From NCBI RefSeq assembly GCF_030123325.1, contig NZ_CP126106.1:3686001-3750000 (forward strand): 64,000 nt of DNA, in the 5' to 3' direction. Below, piece after piece: positions 25,641-35,040 of this stretch. Position 1 is the stretch's first letter, and each line of letters starts with the position of its first letter. The notes beneath the pieces were generated by a model. The model was given only the letters and a program-made list of their open reading frames with translations, made no database searches and was not told the origin of the DNA. The translations under genes and the position numbers were made by a program. This DNA comes from Peribacillus simplex. Its GTDB lineage: Bacteria > Bacillota > Bacilli > Bacillales > DSM-1321.

Positions 25641-26864
25641 TCAGTTCACTTGGTTCGGTGCTTTGGGCACCGATATATCTTCAGTCAAATTCAGCTGGCC
25701 TACCTCTTCGATAGGGGCATTTTCAAACTTCACTTTTTCAAAACCAAAATCCTTGGCAATGAAGAGTATGGCTTCTAAAGCTTGAAGGGATTCCTTACTA
25801 TTTTCAATGGCAGCTTGATCTGATAATTGAATGATCACAAGATTTCCATTAGAGCTTACCCTTTCCCATTTCAGGTCATGCGGGATTGCAGGTGAAATAC
25901 CCTCGATGTCCGCCTCCCCTTTTCCAGCTTGCAGCGCCTCCTCAAAGTCCTGATAACCCATATTGCTTGGAACAAGGAACCTTGGGGAGGACTCATCCCT
26001 TTGGTAAAGAAAGTATGTGCGATTTTTTTGATGAGGTATATCCACCTCCTTTAAATATCCCGCGTGCGCAAACATGGCACCTTGCTTACCATCTGTAGAA
26101 AATGTCATTTTCTCTATATTGTTATAGGAAAGCGTTTCCTCCATCGAATGGAGAAAAAGTGTATCTTCATCCAATAGTCGGCTTTTTCCTTGAAAATCAA
26201 TATGAGCAGCGGTCATATCGTTTCCTTGGCTGATCTTTATATCTAGTGGAAAATAGTCAGATAGCCCATACTGCTCCTCATCCATATCGGACATTTGATT
26301 AACTAACTGATTCAGTTTATCACTTTCGTCATAATGTTTGAGTTTAATTGAAATGGGAACGATGAAATTCATTTGATCATCTGGGACACCCATCGTTATG
26401 ATCGATGCATTTTTAAGGTCATCTTGATAGATCGCTCGTGCAAATGTTTTTTCCTTTGCCCCTTTTCGGGGTTCCATTTCCGAAACCTTGTTTTTAGATT
26501 CGATTTCCGCTTGCTTACTGGAAAACTTTTGATTATCCTGTTTATCTGCTGAATGATTTTCTTTGTTACTTGCATCCTGCCGTTCAAGATCCGCCATTTC
26601 CTTATTTTCAGATATGGATAATTTCCCACTACTGCCGCTATCCTCTTGACTTGTCGTTCCTTTTTTATCAATAATTAAAGATGATGCCAAAACAGCCATT
26701 AAGAATAAGGAGGCAACACCCACAAATAGAGGTATCCAGTGTTTCTTTTTCTTCTTATCATGTATTCTCGCAAACACCTCTGCCTTGGTTCGGTCATCTT
26801 TTAATTTCGGAAGCTCGCGCAGCATGTCTTCAATTTCGCTTTCTTTCCAACGGGATCTTCTCAA
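25641..26864 (-). CDS. rsiX: Anti-sigma-X factor RsiX
   Basis: A 407-aa membrane anti-sigma factor starting at a TTG codon (26864) behind AAAGGAGG. A short cytoplasmic domain (1-about 43) holds the sigma-binding region, followed by one membrane helix (44-63). A Ser/Glu/Lys-rich linker leads to a large extracytoplasmic domain. The start overlaps the sigX end by 35 bp, typical of sigma/anti-sigma pairs. Overall identity as RsiX rests on position and topology more than on motifs. Confidence 0.9.
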   Translation of the reverse strand: MRRSRWKESEIEDMLRELPKLKDDRTKAEVFARIHDKKKKKHWIPLFVGVASLFLMAVLASSLIIDKKGTTSQEDSGSSGKLSISENKEMADLERQDASNKENHSADKQDNQKFSSKQAEIESKNKVSEMEPRKGAKEKTFARAIYQDDLKNASIITMGVPDDQMNFIVPISIKLKHYDESDKLNQLVNQMSDMDEEQYGLSDYFPLDIKISQGNDMTAAHIDFQGKSRLLDEDTLFLHSMEETLSYNNIEKMTFSTDGKQGAMFAHAGYLKEVDIPHQKNRTYFLYQRDESSPRFLVPSNMGYQDFEEALQAGKGEADIEGISPAIPHDLKWERVSSNGNLVIIQLSDQAAIENSKESLQALEAILFIAKDFGFEKVKFENAPIEEVGQLNLTEDISVPKAPNQVN

Positions 26865-27390
26865 TGCGGTGGCCCTCCTTTCCTGATAAGTCTTCCATCA
26901 ACTTTTTAATAGCCTTCAAAGCACGGTGCTGGGTCGTTTTTACCTTACTTTCACTCCAATTCAATACTTCAGCGGTTTCCGTAATGGACAATCCCTGAAT
27001 ATATCGTAAAATGATGACGGATCTTTGATTCGTTGTACACCGGTTTAAGCATTGATAAATATCTTGGATTTCATCGTTCATGATAGCCACTTCTTCCGGA
27101 AGGGGCTCTTTATCTTTTATCGATTGCCTATCCCACTCAAAGTTAGGAAAGATTTTATCTTTCCACCCTTTTTGTTTCCGAAAGTAATCAATCGTCACAT
27201 TTCTTGCAATCGAGTACATCCACGTTTTTTCACTGCTTTTTCCTTCGAAGCGTTCATAGGCCTTCATCACCCGGATATAGACTTCCTGAACAAGGTCCTC
27301 AGCCGTTTCTCGATTTTTAGTCATATAAAAAATGAATTGATATATTTCCTGATGATATTTTTCATAAAGATCGTGGAAAACGGAATCCAT
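26830..27390 (-). CDS. sigX: ECF RNA polymerase sigma factor SigX
   Basis: A 186-aa ECF sigma factor; I start it at MDSVFHDLYEKYHQEIYQF (27390) because GGGG sits 5 bases upstream. Region 2 contains ETAEDLVQEVYIRV and SSEKTWMYSIARNVTIDYFRKQ; region 4 contains RYIQGLSITETAEVLNWSESKVKTTQHR. SigX controls cell-envelope modification genes in B. subtilis. A matching autoregulatory promoter lies just upstream. The 71 extra residues of the longest frame lack a start signal. Confidence 0.95.
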   Translation of the reverse strand: MDSVFHDLYEKYHQEIYQFIFYMTKNRETAEDLVQEVYIRVMKAYERFEGKSSEKTWMYSIARNVTIDYFRKQKGWKDKIFPNFEWDRQSIKDKEPLPEEVAIMNDEIQDIYQCLNRCTTNQRSVIILRYIQGLSITETAEVLNWSESKVKTTQHRALKAIKKLMEDLSGKEGHRIEKIPLERKRN

Positions 27391-27418
27391 CATTTCCCCA
27401 CATCCGTTCATAAATATA

Positions 27419-27444
27419 GTCGTCAATCCTATACAAAAGTTACA
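27419..27444 (-). promoter_or_regulatory. ECF (SigX-type) autoregulatory promoter
   Basis: TGTAAC (27439-27444), a 16-bp spacer and CGAC (27419-27422) match the SigX consensus of TGTAAC and CGWC, 30 bp before sigX. Confidence 0.8.
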
Positions 27445-27514
27445 TACTTCGGAATTAATCTTATTATAAAATTCCGTTAATTTCCACATATCAGAGACTT
27501 CTATTTTGTTTCCT

Positions 27515-27559
27515 AAAAAAAACAAAGACAAGTTGGAAGGAAATCCAATTGCCTTTGTC
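27515..27559 (-). terminator. Terminator after resE
   Basis: GACAAAGGCAATTGGA pairs imperfectly with TCCAACTTGTC on the minus strand, followed by TTTGTTTTTTTT. Confidence 0.8.
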
Positions 27560-27602
27560 TTCTCAGTTCCTGATGAAACAAGATTTTTTGGCAAGCCACC
27601 CG

Positions 27603-29393
27603 TCATTCAGCATTTTCCATAATTCGAGGCAGGATAAAACTGAACGTCGTCCCTTTATTAGGTAAACTGTTTACCGAAATGAAGCCATCATGGGCATTGA
27701 TTATATTTTTTACGATTGCCAAACCCAACCCGGTGCCCGAACGGCCGCGGGTCCTTGCTTTATCCGCTTTATAAAACCTCTCGAATACAAAAGGCAAATC
27801 TTCTTCGGGGATTCCAGATCCAGAGTCCCTCACATCAATGATCAGCCCCCTTCGATCACTTGTCCTCTGAATGACATCAATGTTACCGCCCGGAGGAGTA
27901 TGACGAATCGCATTATCAATTAAATTGGTCAAAACCTGTTCAATGCGGTCCGGGTCGAAATGCCATTGAATTTGATCGTCTTGCATGCTGGCTGATATTG
28001 TGATCCCTTTTTCTTTAGCCAGTCCGGAAAACTTACTAGTAATCCTCTTTAAATAAGGAGAAATAGGTACACATTCATAGCTAAGGTTCATTTTACCCGA
28101 TTCCAATTTAGCTAGATCGAGGAGATCATTCACTAAACGGCCCATTCTCAATGACTCATCATAGATGATGCGGGCCATTTCCACCTTTTCCTCTTCACTG
28201 CTCGCAATGTCATCTACAATCGCTTCACTATATCCTTGCAACATTGAAATCGGCGTTCTTAACTCATGGGAGACATTCGCTATGAAATCAGTCCTAAGTT
28301 TGTCCATGCGTCTTTCATCACTCATATCCCGTATGATGGCCACCGCTCCACGAATATTGTCGGCATTTGTATAAAGCGGACTGACAATGAATCCCCAATC
28401 ACGGCCCTGCAAAGTAATTTCTCCGACTTGCTCCTTATCGAAGGACTCTGATTCATCAAAAAGATTCATCAAAACCAATGGGACATTTCCATTATCCTCC
28501 CGGTTATAGCCCTTTTCAAAGTACCAGGATTGCAGAAACCTTTCTGCTGGCGGATTCGTTTCGAGAATTGTGCCATCTTTATTGAAGGTAATGACCCCAT
28601 CTGCCATACTGCTAAGAATGCTTGAAAGATGTTCCTTTTCCTGACTAAGTGCATTCATATTGAATTTCAGCTGTTTTCTCATCTGGTTAAACGCTATGGC
28701 AAGCTCACCGATCTCATCTTGGGTCAAGATTGGAACCTTTGTATCAAATTTCCCCCGGGCAATCGCTAGTGCGGCTTCCCTCATCTTCACCAACGGGGCA
28801 TTGATTCTGGTAGATAAAAAGAAAGCAAAAATCGTTGTCAAAATAATGGCGATGCCTGCTGCCAATAAAATGAACTGTGTAGTTGATTTTGTGGTTTCTT
28901 CCATGGACTCCAACGATTGAAATAGGAATACTTCATCCTGTTCCCCATTCAATTCAAGTGGGATCCCTACTACGATTGCGGACAATTCCTCATTGCCTGC
29001 ATCATCTGATAGCGCCATTTCCTTTTTTACAGTCTTTCTTTCCGTAAAAACCTTGATCAATTCGGAATCGTTTTTAATGAGTTCCGGCGTGATTTCGAAC
29101 TCATTATCTCCTCCGATTGATGAGAATATCATTTTGTCATCATTAAGAATGATCATTTTCGATTCATTGCCTATTAATTCCGAAGCTATTTGTAAAACCT
29201 CATTGCTGGACCCCTGATGTTCATTGGTTACCTTAATGATTTGTTCAGCAGTTTTGGTTAAATCATTTTCAATATTTTCAATCTGGAAATTCTCAAAGAA
29301 TTCGACCAGCAGAACGGTTAAAACAATTAATACAAACGACACGAGCAATAGGATCGTTGCCCATAGCTTCCCTACAACACTGCCCCATAGCAT
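27603..29393 (-). CDS. resE: Sensor histidine kinase ResE
   Basis: A 596-aa membrane kinase with two membrane helices (about 8-30 and 170-192) bounding an extracytoplasmic sensor. These are followed by HAMP (about 190-245), PAS (about 258-360), HisKA with FIANVSHELRTPISML, and HATPase with NLIDNAIRHTP, DSGSGIP and GTGLGLAIVK. ResE phosphorylates ResD during oxygen limitation or NO exposure. Its ATG overlaps the resD stop by one base, so the two are coupled. Confidence 0.95.
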   Translation of the reverse strand: MLWGSVVGKLWATILLLVSFVLIVLTVLLVEFFENFQIENIENDLTKTAEQIIKVTNEHQGSSNEVLQIASELIGNESKMIILNDDKMIFSSIGGDNEFEITPELIKNDSELIKVFTERKTVKKEMALSDDAGNEELSAIVVGIPLELNGEQDEVFLFQSLESMEETTKSTTQFILLAAGIAIILTTIFAFFLSTRINAPLVKMREAALAIARGKFDTKVPILTQDEIGELAIAFNQMRKQLKFNMNALSQEKEHLSSILSSMADGVITFNKDGTILETNPPAERFLQSWYFEKGYNREDNGNVPLVLMNLFDESESFDKEQVGEITLQGRDWGFIVSPLYTNADNIRGAVAIIRDMSDERRMDKLRTDFIANVSHELRTPISMLQGYSEAIVDDIASSEEEKVEMARIIYDESLRMGRLVNDLLDLAKLESGKMNLSYECVPISPYLKRITSKFSGLAKEKGITISASMQDDQIQWHFDPDRIEQVLTNLIDNAIRHTPPGGNIDVIQRTSDRRGLIIDVRDSGSGIPEEDLPFVFERFYKADKARTRGRSGTGLGLAIVKNIINAHDGFISVNSLPNKGTTFSFILPRIMENAE

Positions 29394-30109
29394 CAGTCAT
29401 TAATGACTTCGAACTTGTAACCTACACCCCAAACAGTGACAATCATCTTGGCTGCGTTTTCGGATATGCGGTTTAATTTTTCACGTAGGCGTTTAACATG
29501 CGTGTCAACAGTTCGAAGATCCCCAAAGAATTCATAGTGCCACACTTCTTTTAACAATTGCTCCCGGTCGAAAACCTTATCTGGGGATTTCGCCAAGAAA
29601 TATAATAATTCATATTCTTTTGGTGTTAATGAAACCTCTTTGTTATCAGCAAGTACACGGTGGGCATCATTATCAATGGTTAGATGTGAGAAGACGATCA
29701 CATCTTTTGCCGTCGTTTCCGTCTGCATAAAACTAGTGCTTGAAGATCGACGTAATAAAGCTTTAACCCTTAATACGACTTCACGGGGACTGAACGGTTT
29801 TACGATATAATCATCGGTCCCCACTTCGAATCCTTGAACGCGGTTCACTTCTTCCCCTTTAGCAGTCAGCATGATAATCGGTGTCGTCTTCTTTTCCCTT
29901 AATTCACGGCAAACTTCGATTCCATCTTTACCAGGCATCATAATATCCAATAAAATTAAATCATAATCATTTTCAAGGGCTTTTGTTAAAGCCATATCTC
30001 CATTTTCTGCTTCATCGATTATGTATTCTTCTCTTTCCAAATACATCTTTAGCAGCCGGCGGATTCTTTCCTCATCATCCACCACGAGAATTTTTATAGC
30101 ATTATACAT
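29393..30109 (-). CDS. resD: Response regulator ResD
   Basis: A 238-aa OmpR-type regulator. The receiver domain has DDEE (acidic pocket), D58 in LILLDIMMPG, and KPF; the C-terminal winged helix contains LTPKEYELLYFLA and RTVDTHVKRLREKL. It activates respiration, fermentation and res genes under low oxygen. It follows resC after a 296-bp gap and so may have its own promoter in addition to read-through from resABC. Confidence 0.96.
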   Translation of the reverse strand: MYNAIKILVVDDEERIRRLLKMYLEREEYIIDEAENGDMALTKALENDYDLILLDIMMPGKDGIEVCRELREKKTTPIIMLTAKGEEVNRVQGFEVGTDDYIVKPFSPREVVLRVKALLRRSSSTSFMQTETTAKDVIVFSHLTIDNDAHRVLADNKEVSLTPKEYELLYFLAKSPDKVFDREQLLKEVWHYEFFGDLRTVDTHVKRLREKLNRISENAAKMIVTVWGVGYKFEVIND

Positions 30110-30405
30110 TATGTAATCAGCCTCCTATCATATATTCTACAAAATGAAAACTTCCATGACTAATACTTTTTCCTTACAAAGTACGATAAAGAGCCAATTT
30201 TCCATGGCTTTCATGAACCTTTCACCATTTTGTCACAAAAAAAAGACTTCGACCGCTCACTAAAAGTTCATAAATGCTATTTCGCAGAAAAATCCTTACT
30301 AATGGAATTGACTGAAAAAGGGATCATTCTCTAGAAAAATCGATAAGCCAACTCCTCGACGTTTCTATCAAAAGACCCCCTTCATCTAAATATTACAATA
30401 CAGAA
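30110..30405 (-). other. Intergenic region upstream of resD
   Basis: No ORF is evident. An AT-rich stretch with a T-run near 30236-30248 and a TTGTGACAAAATGG sequence could hold the resC 3' end and resD control sites. TAGAAT near 30135 is a possible -10 element without a good -35. Confidence 0.35.
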
Positions 30406-31584
30406 TCAAGCATATGAATGCAAACCAGCGATAACAAGATTGACGAATATCAAGTTAAACATAATGATGGCAAAACCGATGACGGCAAGCCAAGCTGATT
30501 TTTCCCCTTGCCATCCCTTTGACATTCGCAGATGCAAGAAAGCTGCATAAAACAACCAAGTAACCAGTGCCCAGACCTCTTTCGGATCCCAGCCCCAGAA
30601 TCGTGTCCAGGCCACTTGAGCCCAGATCATTGCAAAAATGAGGGCACCGAGTGTAAAAATCGGAAAACCGATAAGGACCGAACGATAACTAATCTCGTCC
30701 AATAAATTCAAATTCACATTTTTAACGATCGGTTTAATCAATGCTGCCACTCTTTTGCGAGCAATCAACCTTATTAAACCATACAAGACGAGCCCCATAC
30801 CGAATGACCAAAGTACAGTATTCAGTTTCTTGGCATTGATCAATGGAGGCATGTCCACCAGTGGTTCAAATCGATCAGTCTCGATCAGTCTCCCTTCATT
30901 GGGACCAACCAATGCCGGTAGGTTGAATTCCTGTTTGACCTCGGCTCCGTTTTTGTCGACCCAATCAAAATTCGCCTTATAATCCATCGCAGCAAAAGAA
31001 GAAGTGATGATGACGAATCCAATGGTGCAGACTAATGTGAACATGATGCCTTCAAGCCAGAACGTTCTTTTGCTTGATTGTGTCTGATCGACGAATTTGA
31101 TTAAATAAATGATGGCAGTAACGAAACTTATGGCTAGGATCGACTGTCCTGCCGCTGCAGTCGTTACATGAATATGAAGCCAATCGCTCTGCAAAGCAGG
31201 AATGAGTGGCGAAATTTCTGTAGGGAACATACTTGCATAAGCGATTATCAATAACGCAATCGGTAAAGCGAATAGCCCAAGGGCAGGTGTTTTATAAAGA
31301 AAATAAATTAATATGAAAGCACCGACCAGCATCATTCCGAAAAAGGTCGTAAATTCAAACAGGTTACTTACCGGGGCATGGCCGGCAGCAATCCATCTTG
31401 TGATGAAATACCCAATTTGCGCCGCGAAACCGAGAATGGTGATGAAAATGCCCAGTTTAGCCCATTTGTTTTGTTTCTTTTCCTCCGCTCCGCGTTTATC
31501 CTTGATCGATCCCCCAAATAAAAAGGTAGCGACAAGATATAATAAGAAAGCTGCATATAAAAAGTTACTGCTTAATTCAGCCAT
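30406..31584 (-). CDS. resC: Cytochrome c synthetase subunit ResC (CcsA-type)
   Basis: A 392-aa integral membrane protein with about eight helices. It carries the haem-handling WWD-type motif (FWGWDPKEVWALVTWL, near residue 325) and conserved histidines flanking it. ResC with ResB exports and attaches haem to apocytochromes c on the outer face of the membrane. Its start overlaps the resB end by 8 bp. Confidence 0.95.
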   Translation of the reverse strand: MAELSSNFLYAAFLLYLVATFLFGGSIKDKRGAEEKKQNKWAKLGIFITILGFAAQIGYFITRWIAAGHAPVSNLFEFTTFFGMMLVGAFILIYFLYKTPALGLFALPIALLIIAYASMFPTEISPLIPALQSDWLHIHVTTAAAGQSILAISFVTAIIYLIKFVDQTQSSKRTFWLEGIMFTLVCTIGFVIITSSFAAMDYKANFDWVDKNGAEVKQEFNLPALVGPNEGRLIETDRFEPLVDMPPLINAKKLNTVLWSFGMGLVLYGLIRLIARKRVAALIKPIVKNVNLNLLDEISYRSVLIGFPIFTLGALIFAMIWAQVAWTRFWGWDPKEVWALVTWLFYAAFLHLRMSKGWQGEKSAWLAVIGFAIIMFNLIFVNLVIAGLHSYA

Positions 31585-33226
31585 TTAAAACTTCCCCCTT
31601 ACTAGAAGATTTCTCATCTTCAAGTTGATCCATCGGTTCGGAAAGTGATGTTGATTCTATCGCTTGTTTTATATCTCTTTTAATCCCGTGCCAGTTTTTG
31701 TTTGTATGGCCGGCCATTAATATCTCATCATCTTTCCTCTTAATCCATATACGCCGGTGATTCCAATAAGACCCTTGGACAACTCCGATCATGAAAATGA
31801 TTCCACCCGTGAATAGGATCCAAAGCGTTAAATCCTTCCTGACGGTCAAAGCCGTGACATCTTGGGTTTCCACACCATTAAAAGCCATTTTATAGGTGTT
31901 TTCCCCTAAAGGCTCCACAGTCTCCTTGATTGCTACAAAACTGACCTCACCCTCTGGCTTATCCGGAGTATGCATTTTAAAGATAAATGCCGGATTATTC
32001 GGAATCTTCGACATCGTTCTAGGTTCACCTTTTTCATCGAACTCGAAATCGGGGAAGTAACTGATCAAGTCAACGGAATATCCTTCTTTCAACTCGTATT
32101 TCTTTTGTGGATTGTTCAAATCAACCTTTAAGCTTCCATATTTCTCTTCGGTTTTTTTATTTATCAAATTAAAAGCCATCGTACTGAGCTCATCCAGTTT
32201 ATAGTCTACTTGGTAGAGGGCATAATTATCATGTTTCAGAGGTTCATTGACTTTGATTTTATAATCTTTAATCTTATCAAGGTCCACTTTTTCCCCTGGT
32301 AAGGTATCTCCCTTGCGCTCATACAATGTAACATCGGATTGATAGGTTTTTGCGATCGTACCGGTTTTATCAATTGCAGCACTGTACTGCTCATCTTCTT
32401 CATTCTCTTTGTCATACACCTCTAAGGTAAATTCATTATTCTGGAGGTAATATTCACCATTTGTACCCGGGATTTCTTTTCTCTCGCCTTCACGCAGCCA
32501 AAGCACTTTGTCGATATACATCCCAGGGACGGAACGCAATAATGCTCCAATTAAGAAAATGATAAGTCCGATATGATTTACATATGGTCCCCAACGTGAA
32601 AAACGACCCTTTTCAGCAAGTATATGACCGTTTTCCTCCCGTATATGATAACGCTGCCTTTTTAGTCTATCCTTTACTTCTTCAAGGTTTATATCTTGGT
32701 CTTCAAGCTTTGTCACCCCATAAATCCGCTGACGTTTCATGAAACCGTCATGACGTGTGACCCCTTGTTTTTTTAACGATCGATATAATGGAAAGAACCG
32801 ATCGATACTGGCAATCAATAGTGATATGCCCAGCATGCCTATGATAATCAAATACCACCATGAACTATACAAGTTATGAAATCCAAGTTCATAATACACT
32901 CTTCCGAACCAGCCGTATTCCAGTTCATAATGCTCTGCAGGCGTAGCTGTCGAAGGGATGTACATTTCCTGAGGTAAAATCGTCCCGATAGCTGAAGCGA
33001 TCAAGGCAATGACAATGAGCGTCACCCCTACCTTAACGGAAGAAAAGAAGTTCCATATTTTATCGATGATCGTTTTTTTATATGTTTGTGAACGCCTGGC
33101 ACTTCCTTCATATCTCATATCAATAAGCTTGTTTTCTCTTTCGTTACCGAGCACCATCCCGCATTTCCCACAAATCTTTGTGCCAAACGGATTTATATGA
33201 CCACAATCGCATTTTACTTCTTTCAT
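31577..33226 (-). CDS. resB: Cytochrome c synthetase subunit ResB (CcsB-type)
   Basis: A 549-aa membrane protein with an N-terminal zinc-ribbon-like segment (CDCGHINPFG, CGKCGM), three membrane helices (about 66-85, 120-140, 215-235), a large extracytoplasmic domain and a C-terminal helix (about 470-490). Motifs SSWWYLIII and GPYVNHIGLI are typical of ResB/Ccs1. It partners with ResC. The zinc-ribbon start is a noticeable feature of Bacillaceae ResB. Confidence 0.94.
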   Translation of the reverse strand: MKEVKCDCGHINPFGTKICGKCGMVLGNERENKLIDMRYEGSARRSQTYKKTIIDKIWNFFSSVKVGVTLIVIALIASAIGTILPQEMYIPSTATPAEHYELEYGWFGRVYYELGFHNLYSSWWYLIIIGMLGISLLIASIDRFFPLYRSLKKQGVTRHDGFMKRQRIYGVTKLEDQDINLEEVKDRLKRQRYHIREENGHILAEKGRFSRWGPYVNHIGLIIFLIGALLRSVPGMYIDKVLWLREGERKEIPGTNGEYYLQNNEFTLEVYDKENEEDEQYSAAIDKTGTIAKTYQSDVTLYERKGDTLPGEKVDLDKIKDYKIKVNEPLKHDNYALYQVDYKLDELSTMAFNLINKKTEEKYGSLKVDLNNPQKKYELKEGYSVDLISYFPDFEFDEKGEPRTMSKIPNNPAFIFKMHTPDKPEGEVSFVAIKETVEPLGENTYKMAFNGVETQDVTALTVRKDLTLWILFTGGIIFMIGVVQGSYWNHRRIWIKRKDDEILMAGHTNKNWHGIKRDIKQAIESTSLSEPMDQLEDEKSSSKGEVLNG

Positions 33227-33244
33227 GTCAAAAACTCCCCAATA

Positions 33245-33775
33245 TTATGGTTTAATTCTCTCCATATGCTTTTGGATGCTCTCTTCTGTCAAAGCTCCGG
33301 TGATGATATCTATCACTTTCCCCTCTTTATCGACCAAAAAGGTGACAGGCAATATATCCACGCGATAAGCATTTTCCACTTCCCTACCTTTATCGATCAT
33401 GACAGGAAAGGTCAGATCATGCTTTGTAATGAAATTATTGACAGCATAGTCAGATTCCCCGACATTAACCGCCAATATTTCAACGCCCTGCTCTTTAAAG
33501 TTTTTATATTGATTGTCCATATAAGGCATTTCGTATTCACACGGCTTGCAATATGTACCCCAAAAGTTCAGGAAGACGCCTTTTCCCTTGTAATCGGAAA
33601 GTTTATGCTCTTTGCCTTCCATATCAGTCAAGACGAAATTGGGTGCATCGGATCCTTTTCTCAGGCTTTCATTCTTATCTTTAGTGAAGTTCGTATAAAG
33701 GGCAAACACTAAAGCTGCACCTAAAAGCAGGAGAATGATGGTTCTGCTAATTAGGCGTCGCTTCTTTTTATCCAT
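33245..33775 (-). CDS. resA: Extracytoplasmic thiol-disulfide oxidoreductase ResA
   Basis: A 176-aa membrane-anchored thioredoxin-fold protein. The anchor spans residues about 9-27 and the active site C76-K-P-C79 lies in FWGTYCKPCE. The cis-proline loop is DILPVTF. ResA reduces the CxxCH haem-binding cysteines of apocytochrome c before haem attachment. First gene of resABC(DE), with a candidate promoter directly upstream. Confidence 0.95.
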   Translation of the reverse strand: MDKKKRRLISRTIILLLLGAALVFALYTNFTKDKNESLRKGSDAPNFVLTDMEGKEHKLSDYKGKGVFLNFWGTYCKPCEYEMPYMDNQYKNFKEQGVEILAVNVGESDYAVNNFITKHDLTFPVMIDKGREVENAYRVDILPVTFLVDKEGKVIDIITGALTEESIQKHMERIKP

Positions 33776-33813
33776 AGAGATCCTCCTAAGGCCACACTAA
33801 ATTTAACCATACC

Positions 33814-33822
33814 ATTATACCA
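33814..33822 (-). promoter_or_regulatory. Extended -10 of the resA promoter
   Basis: TGGTATAAT on the minus strand lies 38 bp before resA. No good -35 hexamer is present, which would fit an activated promoter, since resA is ResD-dependent in B. subtilis. Confidence 0.55.
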
Positions 33823-33902
33823 TTTAACGCCATGTCCTTTTTATTTACATTTCTGAAGGTTTTGTGACATTATTTCCTGATTCATGAAGGAAAAGGTATT
33901 TA

Positions 33903-33961
33903 TAGGTTGTTTTCCACCACCCATTCTTCCAGGGCAAGAATGGGGCAGTGGTTTCAACCTA
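33903..33961. repeat. 59-bp nested imperfect palindrome between rluB and resA
   Basis: TAGGTTG/CAACCTA outer arms, CCAC/GTGG middle arms and CCATTCTT/AAGAATGG inner arms surround a 7-nt loop. It lacks a T-run, so it is not a standard terminator. It lies 23 bp past the rluB stop. Confidence 0.75.
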
Positions 33962-33983
33962 TTAATACAGGAAAAATTCTTTC

Positions 33984-34724
33984 TTACATTCTCCGCTGTT
34001 TAGGTTCGGTCGTTGCTAAAGTCCGCATTAATTTAACTTCATGTGGAGTCAGCTCCCGGGAATCTCCTGCTGTTAAACCGTCCAAGGTCAAGAAACCATA
34101 TTGTTCCCTCTTCAATTTAATGACGGGATGGCCAATCGCTTCGAACATCCGGCGGACTTGCCTGTTCCTGCCTTCATGTATTGTGATTTCAACTATCGCC
34201 GTTTCCTTCTTCTTGTCGGTAGACAATACCCTTGTCTTGGCTGGTGCAGTCTTGCCATCCTCCAACTTGATACCTTTATCCAACTTTTTCAAGCTTTCAC
34301 GCAAAGGCATCCCTTTCACTTTTGCCACATACACTTTATCCACTTCATGCTTCGGATGCATTAACGTGTTTGCAAATTCCCCGTCATTGGTTAAAATCAA
34401 TAAGCCCGAAGTATCGTAATCCAAGCGGCCAACTGGATAAATCCGTTCATTGATGTAAGGGAAAAAGTCAGTTACTACTTTTCTATTCTTATCATCAGAA
34501 ACTGCCGAAATTACACCGCGCGGTTTATAGAATAGGAAATAAACCGGGGCTTCTTTTTCTAGCGGGACTTCATTAACCTCAACTTTGTCATTAGGCCCAA
34601 CTTTCACACCTAATTCCTTCACTACTTTGCCGTTCACTTTTACCTTACCTTCTAAAATCAACTCTTCTGCTTTACGGCGGGAAGCCAGTCCAGCATGTGC
34701 TATCACCTTTTGTAATCGTTCCAT
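33984..34724 (-). CDS. rluB: 23S rRNA pseudouridine synthase RluB
   Basis: A 246-aa enzyme with an N-terminal S4 RNA-binding domain (residues 1-60, RLQKVIAHAGLASRRKAEELI). The RsuA-type catalytic domain follows, with GRLDYDTSGLLILTNDG (catalytic Asp) and EGRNRQVRRMFEAIGHPV. It modifies a uridine in helix 89 of 23S rRNA. Located upstream of resA as ypuL is in B. subtilis. Confidence 0.93.
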   Translation of the reverse strand: MERLQKVIAHAGLASRRKAEELILEGKVKVNGKVVKELGVKVGPNDKVEVNEVPLEKEAPVYFLFYKPRGVISAVSDDKNRKVVTDFFPYINERIYPVGRLDYDTSGLLILTNDGEFANTLMHPKHEVDKVYVAKVKGMPLRESLKKLDKGIKLEDGKTAPAKTRVLSTDKKKETAIVEITIHEGRNRQVRRMFEAIGHPVIKLKREQYGFLTLDGLTAGDSRELTPHEVKLMRTLATTEPKQRRM

Positions 34725-35001
34725 CTATCTTCACCCCATAGTATAATCATTCGTTTGTTATTGTCTATACATACACAATCATACAATTATTACATATTGA
34801 GAGGCAAAAACAAAAGGTTTTTCGCGAATAAGAGCTTTTCTTTTATTATTACACCAATAATGGGACGGTTAAATGGGTTGGTTTCCATAATGAGTGTAAC
34901 ATAGCTTATTTTTCCATACAAAAAAATGTTTCTTTTGGATGAAAGTTCGATTCCGTATAAAAATGGAGAGCTTAGCATAGCCGAGTGTTTAAGAAAAAAG
35001 A

Positions 35002-35031
35002 CAAAAAAAAAGAAATGGAAGCGCCCATTTC
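35002..35031 (-). terminator. Terminator after spmB
   Basis: GAAATGG/CCATTTC with a 6-nt loop is followed by nine T residues on the minus strand. The rest of the gap to rluB (34725-35001) holds no gene that I can support. Confidence 0.85.
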
Positions 35032-35040
35032 CCCTAGCCT

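Noticed and set aside
34740..34767. TAGACA-16-TATACT promoter for rluB
   Set aside because: Transcription would start inside the rluB ribosome site, leaving it unusable.
34790..34978. 62-codon minus-strand ORF between spmB and rluB
   Set aside because: No ribosome site and no recognisable features in an AT-rich spacer.
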